From Spirosomataceae bacterium TFI 002 (GTDB taxonomy: Bacteria > Bacteroidota > Bacteroidia > Cytophagales > Spirosomataceae), in the NCBI GenBank assembly GCA_900230115.1, contig LT907983.1, positions 3,859,001-3,923,000 of the forward strand: a stretch of DNA of 64,000 bases, written 5' to 3'. Of the stretch, positions 58,307-64,000 are shown in pieces. The translations under genes were made by a program, and so were the position numbers. The first letter of the stretch is position 1, and each line of letters begins with the position of its first letter. Below the pieces are notes generated by a model, which worked only from the letters and a program-made list of their open reading frames with translations, did not search any database and was not told the origin of the DNA.

Positions 58307-58903
58307 TTAATGAAACCGATCGTCCATCACAACTAAGTTTTCCATGATATTGGCTTCTTGAATTAATAGTTCTTCCCACCTTTCTCTTACTACTTCCTTA
58401 GGGTTGTATTCGGCAGCTAGTTCAATGAAGTTTTTGTAGTGAGTTGCTTCTGATATCATAAGTTCATGATAGAATTTTCTCAATGACTTATCAGCTATTT
58501 GCTCAGAAAGGAGTTTGAATCTTTCGGCACTTCTTGCTTCAATCATTGCACAAAAAAGTACATCTTCCATCAGTTGCATTTCTTTGCTACCTCCTTTTTT
58601 TATGCACTTGTAAAGTGCAGCCACGTAATGATCCTTTCTACTTTTGGTAAGAGGAATATTACGTTTCTTCATTTCTTTTAACACCCGTTGAAAGTGACCC
58701 CATTCTTCTGCAACAACAGGCGTCATTACTTCCACTAGCTTTTCGCGATCGGGATATTTAACAATAAGACTTATACACGAAGTAGCTGCCTTTTGCTCAC
58801 AAAAGGCGTGATCAATCAATATATCGGCCAGGTTCATTTCGGCGATATTTACCCATCTTGGATCTGTGGGTAATTTCAGACCAAGAGTTGTAGTTTTAAG
58901 CAT
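58307..58903 (-). CDS. miaE: tRNA-(ms2io6A)-hydroxylase MiaE
   Basis: 198 aa. Ferritin-like four-helix di-iron protein with carboxylate/histidine ligands in CEQKAATSC (E36), VAEEWGHF (E67, H70), MIEARSAERF and SEATHYKNF. It hydroxylates the isopentenyl side chain of ms2i6A37 in tRNA, using O2. The start codon lies 8 bp inside the end of the upstream RND-transporter gene, so it is translationally coupled to it, with no obvious functional link. Confidence 0.9.
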   Translation of the reverse strand: MLKTTTLGLKLPTDPRWVNIAEMNLADILIDHAFCEQKAATSCISLIVKYPDREKLVEVMTPVVAEEWGHFQRVLKEMKKRNIPLTKSRKDHYVAALYKCIKKGGSKEMQLMEDVLFCAMIEARSAERFKLLSEQIADKSLRKFYHELMISEATHYKNFIELAAEYNPKEVVRERWEELLIQEANIMENLVVMDDRFH

Positions 58904-61274
58904 TTTTCTTCAATTCTTTTCTAGTTTGTCTTTTATCCAAAGTCAATAAGAAAGAAGGCAAAAGTATTAGGTTTGATATCATTCCAATAAGTAATGTCAT
59001 TGATACCAATAGCCCCAAAAAGATGGTTCCTTTGAATCCAGAAGCAACATAGATTCCAAAGCCAAAGAAAAGAATAATAGCGGTGTAAAACATACTAATA
59101 CCAGTCTCTTTGATAGTGTTACTTACAGCTTCCCCTATAGTTCTACCTTGTAGGATTTCGTCTTTGTATTTGGTCAAAAAGTAAATGGTTCCATCGGATG
59201 CTATACCAAATGCTATACTAAATATTAAAATGGTAGAAGGCTTAAGAGGAATTGCGAAAAGCCCCATCACACCCGCAGTAATAATCAAAGGAATAATACT
59301 TGGTATAGTAGAAATAAGAATGGTTCTATAATTTAAGAATTGAGTAGCCATTACAAGTGAAACAAGTATTATAGCTAATAAGGTACTACTTCTTAAGTTA
59401 CCCAATAAGTAATCATTTCCTTTAGTGAATACAACGCCATTTCCAGTAACTGTAGCATCGATTCTATTTTCATCCGTTGCCCATTCGTCAAATTCGCTAT
59501 TGTAGTTAAATATTGTATCCACTTTGGCTTGTAGCGTGTCAATCATTTCGTTCATACGAATAGTTCCTACATCACCACTTTGGAAACTTACCCTTGTATG
59601 CTGCCTTGTACTATCAATAAAGGATGAAAAAAGGGATTCTTTACCTTTTGCCATACCTGCGTACTGAGATAATTTTTGCAATTCAAGTGCACCAGGTACA
59701 CGATAGTATTTGGGATCTCCTCCTCTATATCCTTGATAGACAAACTTGATTGCTTCTACCACAGATACCGGTTTTGTGAATTCAGGGAATTTGGCAAATT
59801 CTCTTTGTACCAATCGGATTTTTGTGATGTTTTCAGGGTCTAAAACTCCATTAGGTCTTTTCGTGTCGATTGCGACTTCAAAGGGTACAATACCTTTAAA
59901 GTGTTTCTCAATAAACTTAAGGTCAGCAAAAATAGGGTCGTCTTCTGGTAAGTCGTCTACAATGTAACCTATAGAGCGAATTTGGGTCATTCCAATTACT
60001 GAAAGCGTGATTAGACCACCAATGAACCAATATAATTTTGTACGACGGTTATGGACGATAAAGTCAACATATTCCAAGAACTTCGTTATGTTCTTATTTT
60101 CTAAATGCCTCACGTGCTTGGCCTTTGGTGTAGGGTTATAGCTAAAAATGATCGGTATCAAAATGAGAGAAATGGCCCAAGTTGCCATCACACTTATTGC
60201 AGCAACCAATCCAAATTCTAGCAATAATGGACTTCCAGTAAAATAGAAAACAAAGAAACCAATGAAGGTTGTTAGGTTCGCGATGAAAGTAGTTTTACCT
60301 ATTTTTTCAATTGCCGTTTTAAGTGCTTTTAGCTGATTTTTAACTTTGAGATACTCTTCTTGATACTTATTAATCAAAAAGATAGAATTAGGAATCCCTA
60401 TGACAGTTATAATGGAAGGGATGAGACCAGTGAGTAGCGTGATTTTATATCCCAATAAATGGATCATTCCCACGGACCAAAGCACTGAGATTGCAACAAC
60501 TAATACTGCAAATGATACCACGCGGAAAGACCTGAAAAATAAAAACAAAATAACAGTTGTAACCAGAAAAGCTAATAGCATGAACAGAGCTACCTCTCTA
60601 CTCACTTTACTCATAAAATTGGTTCGGATAAATGGCATTCCAGAGAAATGCATTTCAATATTATTGTTTTGACCAAAAGTACGGGCAGCTTCTTCTACTG
60701 CATTGGTCATGCCAATTCTTCGCTCGGAATTGAGTAAATCTTGGTCAAAGGTAACCGCCATGAGATGAGCTTTTTCGTCATCGCTATATACAAATCCTTT
60801 GTAAAAAGGATATTGCTTGATTTTTGCTCTTATGCTATCAACTTCAGCCTGTGTGGTAGGTCTAGTAGGTGCGATAGGTAGGAAATCGAATTTCTTCTCT
60901 TCGTCATTTCGTTTAATTTCGAAAAGGTTTGTATTACTAGCAACGTTTTTAACCCCTTCGTATGTCTTTAATTCTCTTGCGAAGTCGTACCATTTTTGGT
61001 AAACAGGGAGATCATAAATCTCATCTGACTCAAATGCGATTACCATCACATTTCCATCTTCACCATATCGAGCCTTAAACTCCTCATATATTTTGGAATT
61101 TTCGTCCGACGTAGGGAGGATTTTAGCCAACTCATATGATAACTCAAGCTGTGAGGCCTGGTATCCCATAAAAACAGTTGAACAAACAATGGCAATGAGC
61201 CAAGTAATACGATTGTCTAAGATTAGATTGGCAACCTTTTTCCAGAAAAGGTTTGGCTTTTTTGATGACGACAT
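58896..61274 (-). CDS. RND superfamily transporter (MMPL/HpnN-like)
   Basis: 792 aa. It has the usual two-fold layout: one helix at about 20-40, a large extracytoplasmic loop (about 45-220), five helices (about 225-385; VALFMLLAFLVTTVILFLFF, GLIPSIITVIGIPNSIFLIN), then a helix near 415, a second loop, and five helices (about 625-785; STIPSIIPLIITAGVMGLF, FSIAFGIASDGTIYFLTKY). The GIxNSIFL and GIASDGTIYF segments are the RND/MMPL signatures in TM4 and TM10. Related proteins export lipids or hydrophobic compounds; no accessory membrane-fusion or TolC gene is adjacent. A -7 box (61310-61317) precedes it. Confidence 0.9.
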   Translation of the reverse strand: MSSSKKPNLFWKKVANLILDNRITWLIAIVCSTVFMGYQASQLELSYELAKILPTSDENSKIYEEFKARYGEDGNVMVIAFESDEIYDLPVYQKWYDFARELKTYEGVKNVASNTNLFEIKRNDEEKKFDFLPIAPTRPTTQAEVDSIRAKIKQYPFYKGFVYSDDEKAHLMAVTFDQDLLNSERRIGMTNAVEEAARTFGQNNNIEMHFSGMPFIRTNFMSKVSREVALFMLLAFLVTTVILFLFFRSFRVVSFAVLVVAISVLWSVGMIHLLGYKITLLTGLIPSIITVIGIPNSIFLINKYQEEYLKVKNQLKALKTAIEKIGKTTFIANLTTFIGFFVFYFTGSPLLLEFGLVAAISVMATWAISLILIPIIFSYNPTPKAKHVRHLENKNITKFLEYVDFIVHNRRTKLYWFIGGLITLSVIGMTQIRSIGYIVDDLPEDDPIFADLKFIEKHFKGIVPFEVAIDTKRPNGVLDPENITKIRLVQREFAKFPEFTKPVSVVEAIKFVYQGYRGGDPKYYRVPGALELQKLSQYAGMAKGKESLFSSFIDSTRQHTRVSFQSGDVGTIRMNEMIDTLQAKVDTIFNYNSEFDEWATDENRIDATVTGNGVVFTKGNDYLLGNLRSSTLLAIILVSLVMATQFLNYRTILISTIPSIIPLIITAGVMGLFAIPLKPSTILIFSIAFGIASDGTIYFLTKYKDEILQGRTIGEAVSNTIKETGISMFYTAIILFFGFGIYVASGFKGTIFLGLLVSMTLLIGMISNLILLPSFLLTLDKRQTRKELKKNA

Positions 61275-61309
61275 GCTAGGGTCTATTATAGGGGTAGTTT
61301 GTTGGGGTG

Positions 61310-61317
61310 CAAAATTA
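61310..61317 (-). promoter_or_regulatory. -7 box for the RND transporter-miaE unit
   Basis: TAATTTTG on the minus strand, fitting TAnnTTTG, 36 bp before the ATG at 61274. It lies just past the meaB stop (61333), so RND-miaE is probably a separate unit. The -33 element is not clear. Confidence 0.45.
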
Positions 61318-61332
61318 CTAAAAATAGCTGCT

Positions 61333-62277
61333 CTAAACGCTCTTTTTGTAGCTTAATAATGAATTTACAAGGTCATTTGGCGTATTTTCTAGTTGTAGAA
61401 CATGAAGTAATTGACTTTCGAAATCTGGATTTTGCTCAACTAGCTTTTCAATTAATTTTTTTTCAACTATCTTTTTCCAATAATGTTTTTCCTGATCAAT
61501 TCTCGATTTGGTGCTTGTCGGATGCTTCGTCGATAAAGATTGGTATAAATCTGGGATGCCTCTTTTTGTGATAGAGGAAACTATATGAATGTCGGGCATT
61601 GTGCGTGTAGAGGAGTAATGAAGAACTTCTGAAATGCTGGTTTTTAATTGCCCGGCGTCATTGACAAGTTCACCATCTGCCTTATTAATGACGATGATAT
61701 CTGCAATTTCCATTATGCCCTTTTTGATACCTTGTAGCTCGTCACCTGTTTTGGGTTGAAGTAAAAGTATTACTACATCGCATAAGTTTCGTACTTCAGT
61801 TTCCGATTGACCAACACCGACTGTTTCTACAATAACAGTTTCAAAACCAGCTGCTTCGCATAGCTTAATAGATAAGGCGGTGTTAATTTCAGTTCCTCCG
61901 AGGTGCCTTCCACTAGGAGAGGGTCTCACAAATACATTTTCATTTTTAACGAGTGCTTCCATCCTTGTCTTATCACCGAGGATGCTTCCTCCATGATCGC
62001 TACTTGGATCAATACTAAGTACAGCGAGTTTTTCTGTTTCAGCAATTTTTTGTCCTAAAGCTTCAATAAAAGTGCTTTTTCCCACTCCTGGTGCACCGGT
62101 TATAGCAATCCTAAGACCAATTTTGGTAGGTTTCGGTAATGATTTCAACAGCAGCCAAGCTTCTTTTTCGTCAGATGTGCTTTGGCTTTCTACCAAAGTA
62201 ATCGCCTTGCTCAAAAATCTACGTGGATTTTTGGAAAGTTCTTTGAGTAGATATGCTGCAGTATTTTTCGACTTCAA
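61333..62277 (-). CDS. meaB: Methylmalonyl-CoA mutase-associated GTPase MeaB (ArgK family)
   Basis: 314 aa. G-domain motifs: GAPGVGKST (61-69), DPSSDHGGSILGDKTRM (MeaB-specific switch region), VIVETVGVGQSE (G3 region), VVILLLQPKTGDELQGIKKG and INKADGE (G4). It protects and reloads adenosylcobalamin-dependent methylmalonyl-CoA mutase. The mutase subunits are not in the window. It is divergent from the SDR gene (87-bp gap). Confidence 0.95.
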   Translation of the reverse strand: MKSKNTAAYLLKELSKNPRRFLSKAITLVESQSTSDEKEAWLLLKSLPKPTKIGLRIAITGAPGVGKSTFIEALGQKIAETEKLAVLSIDPSSDHGGSILGDKTRMEALVKNENVFVRPSPSGRHLGGTEINTALSIKLCEAAGFETVIVETVGVGQSETEVRNLCDVVILLLQPKTGDELQGIKKGIMEIADIIVINKADGELVNDAGQLKTSISEVLHYSSTRTMPDIHIVSSITKRGIPDLYQSLSTKHPTSTKSRIDQEKHYWKKIVEKKLIEKLVEQNPDFESQLLHVLQLENTPNDLVNSLLSYKKSV

Positions 62278-62364
62278 GTGATATGCCTTTATAAAAGAAT
62301 AAAACTAATGATATTCTAGATTATAAGGCAATAATGCTACTTTTATCATAACTGATTTAATAAA

Positions 62365-63078
62365 ATGAAAGTAATAATAATAGGAGCGACATCGGGAATA
62401 GGTAGAGCGGTTGCGGAGGCTTATTTGGCAAAAGGTGCGATTATTGGTATCACAGGCCGAAGGTTAAGTTTACTGCAAGAAATTCAATCTACTGCACCTA
62501 ATAGCTTCCATGTTGCGGAAATGGACGTGGCTAATATCGAGGAAAGCCTTAATACTTTAGCTTCATTAATTGAAACCATGGGTGGAGTTGATATTTTAAT
62601 TATAAATGCTGGAGTTGGTTACGTAAAGGCTACGCTAGCTCAAGAGATTTCTACTGTAGATATTAATGTAAGAGGCTTTACGGCTTTGGCAAGGTATGCT
62701 TTTGACTATTTCACGGAGAAAGGAAGTGGGCACTTGGTAGGGGTCTCTTCAGTTGCGGCAGTAAAGAGTAGTCCTTATGCTCCAGAATATCATGCTAGCA
62801 AGGCGTATATGTCTAGTTATATGGAAGGAATAAGGCTAAGGTCAGCAAAATGGAAACACAATGTGGCAGTAACTGATATTAGGCCTGGATTTGTAGAAAC
62901 GGCAATGACAGAAAGTAATAAAAACATGTTTTGGGTAGCAAAACCTGAAGTGGCCGCCAACTACATTCTTAAGGCGATTGAGCAAAAGAAGAAAGTAGCA
63001 TATATTACTCCAAGATATTGGTTCTTGGCCCAGTTTCTTAAAGTGATACCAGATTGGTTGATGGTAAAAGTGATGTAA
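62365..63078 (+). CDS. Short-chain dehydrogenase/reductase (SDR)
   Basis: 237 aa. The cofactor loop GATSGIG is at 7-13, with TGRR in the following strand favouring NADP(H). The structural motif INAGVGY stands in place of NNAG. The catalytic Ser is in VGVSSVAAV, and the YxxxK motif is YHASK. The ending (RYWFLAQFLKVIPDWLMVKVM) resembles a membrane-facing C-terminal helix seen in many 'classical' SDRs acting on lipids. Substrate unknown. Confidence 0.92.
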   Translation: MKVIIIGATSGIGRAVAEAYLAKGAIIGITGRRLSLLQEIQSTAPNSFHVAEMDVANIEESLNTLASLIETMGGVDILIINAGVGYVKATLAQEISTVDINVRGFTALARYAFDYFTEKGSGHLVGVSSVAAVKSSPYAPEYHASKAYMSSYMEGIRLRSAKWKHNVAVTDIRPGFVETAMTESNKNMFWVAKPEVAANYILKAIEQKKKVAYITPRYWFLAQFLKVIPDWLMVKVM

Positions 63079-63198
63079 AGAAAACAATCTAATTACAGCT
63101 TATTTGAACTCCTAATCATCACAATAATCTTTGTGGTATTTGTTTTGATTTTGGCTGTTCCATTTGTAATAATGTTTTTTATCGAGGTGGTGAATTAA
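63079..63198 (+). other. In-frame extension with a transmembrane-like segment after the SDR stop
   Basis: After the SDR stop TAA (63076-63078) the same frame stays open for 39 codons to TAA at 63196-63198. It reads a polar start (RKQSNYSLFE) then a hydrophobic run (LLIITIIFVVFVLILAVPF) and a polar end (FIEVVN). No ATG or TTG lies before the hydrophobic run (first GTG at 63133 is inside it). It might be stop read-through, a decayed C-terminus or chance. Bases 63199-63237 hold nothing recognisable. Confidence 0.25.
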
Positions 63199-63237
63199 AG
63201 ACCATTATTGAATCACAATTCTGACCTAAGTTTTTTA

Positions 63238-64000
63238 TTATAAACCTTCGGTTAAAACTGCCAAAACCATCTCAATTCCTTCCTTGTAGTTTCCTATTCT
63301 CATATTTTCGTTGGGACCATGTATGTTATTGTCAGGGTTTGGAATACGAAGAGAAACTGCAGGTACATCTAAGCTTTCGATAAAGGGAGCCATTGGTTGT
63401 GAGCCGCCAGTTGCTCGCACTTTCACGTAATTTCCTTCGCCATACAGTCTATTCATGGCTTTGCTTAGCCAATAGCCCATGGGTGAGTTTAAAGGAGTAA
63501 GGAAAGGTTTAGAGCCTATTCGGTATGAGAATGAAGCAATTTTTGGGTATGCTGCTCTTTCTTCTTCAGTAGGCTCTTTGTTTGTTAAATGAAAACCTTG
63601 GCTCTCAATGTGCTTTTTGATTCTTTCCACGGCAATTTCTCCATCTGTTTCTTTCACAAGCCTAAGGTCTATCTCAGCCAAAGCAGAGGAAGGAATAAGC
63701 GTGCGAACTTCTTTGCCTGTCCAACCTGCACTTAGGCCTCTTATATTTAGGCTCGGGTATTGCATAGCTTCTTGATACGATTTTCCAACTTTTTCTGCTT
63801 GAGCAATTCCAAGTTCTCTATTAAGATCTGCCATGTCTTCTGGTATTTTGGCAAATTCTGATCTATCCTTCTTAGTGATTTTGATGCCTTTGTAATAGTC
63901 TTTTACTAGCACTTTTCCATTTTCGTCTTTCATGCTAGAAAGTAGGCGAGAAAGCAAAAAGGCGGGGTTGGGAGCGTAGTTTCCGTATTGACCGCTATGG
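63238..64000 (-). CDS. M20-family metallopeptidase (C-terminal part; 5' end outside window)
   Basis: At least 254 aa; the frame is open to the last base. The visible start HSGQYGNYAPNPAF is the conserved segment just before the dimerisation domain of M20 dipeptidase-like enzymes. SLNIRGLSAGWTGKEVRTLI is the dimerisation-domain motif, followed by IPSSALAEIDLRLV. RATGGSQPMAPF and the terminal HGPNENMRIGNY, which carries the C-terminal metal/substrate His, are typical of the family. It likely cleaves dipeptides or removes amino-acid residues with a di-zinc centre; the N-terminal metal ligands are outside the window. Confidence 0.9.
   Translation of the reverse strand, partial: HSGQYGNYAPNPAFLLSRLLSSMKDENGKVLVKDYYKGIKITKKDRSEFAKIPEDMADLNRELGIAQAEKVGKSYQEAMQYPSLNIRGLSAGWTGKEVRTLIPSSALAEIDLRLVKETDGEIAVERIKKHIESQGFHLTNKEPTEEERAAYPKIASFSYRIGSKPFLTPLNSPMGYWLSKAMNRLYGEGNYVKVRATGGSQPMAPFIESLDVPAVSLRIPNPDNNIHGPNENMRIGNYKEGIEMVLAVLTEGL

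Noticed and set aside
63104-63115. TTG start for the hydrophobic peptide after the SDR gene
   Set aside because: The TTG at 63104 is in another frame and meets a stop after two codons.

Overview
The window reads as chromosomal DNA of a Bacteroidota bacterium, most likely order Cytophagales. The evidence is a SusC/SusD pair, a type IX secretion (T9SS) sorting-domain protein beside a T9SS plug-type protein, a DUF3109 protein, AT-rich spacers, and promoters of the Bacteroidota form TTG-N20-TAnnTTTG (clear copies at 44589-44619 and 44657-44687). No rRNA, tRNA, phage, IS element or CRISPR array was seen. The genus cannot be fixed from this sequence alone.

Region 1 (1-31551) is one reading frame, open from the first base. 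It encodes at least 10,516 residues of a surface or secreted giant protein. It carries 22 Ig-like repeats of 76 or 74 aa (118-5031), a short PKD/SprB-like linker, and 71 DUF11/TIGR01451-type repeats on a strict 351-bp period (5281-30198). Two divergent DUF11 domains, Ig-like domains and a short double-cysteine basic tail follow. Blocks of 702 bp, 2,106 bp and about 1.27 kb are duplicated inside the array, so part of its growth history can be read.

Region 2 (31548-39643) is a compact housekeeping stretch: a NUDIX-fold regulator with a degenerate NUDIX box, an orphan ABC ATPase, hypoxanthine phosphoribosyltransferase, a TPR exported protein, an Lrp/AsnC regulator with a perfect dyad upstream, an alkyltransferase-like protein with Ala at the Cys position, a DUF3109 protein, a LysM lytic transglycosylase and an O-methyltransferase. 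Several convergent genes overlap at their stops.

Region 3 (39741-47857) holds the rimP-nusA-infB operon on the minus strand, with its own promoter, a terminator-like hairpin inside the leader (candidate attenuator) and a terminator after infB. A membrane-anchored EEP-family hydrolase with a UUG start is divergent from it, and the glutamine-dependent NAD+ synthetase converges on that gene.

Region 4 (47822-49228) is a 1.4-kb spacer. It contains three dyads, one of them a perfect Crp/Fnr-type box, a possible 60-aa small gene, four imperfect copies of a TGATTGC...TATTGAG element and many hairpins ahead of susC. I consider it the least explained part of the window after the giant gene.

Region 5 (49229-64000) encodes SusC-like and SusD-like proteins, an ABC-F ATPase, a T9SS type A substrate convergent with it and divergent from a T9SS plug-like protein, MiaE translationally coupled to an RND/MMPL transporter, the MeaB GTPase, a short-chain dehydrogenase and the C-terminal part of an M20 peptidase that runs off the window.
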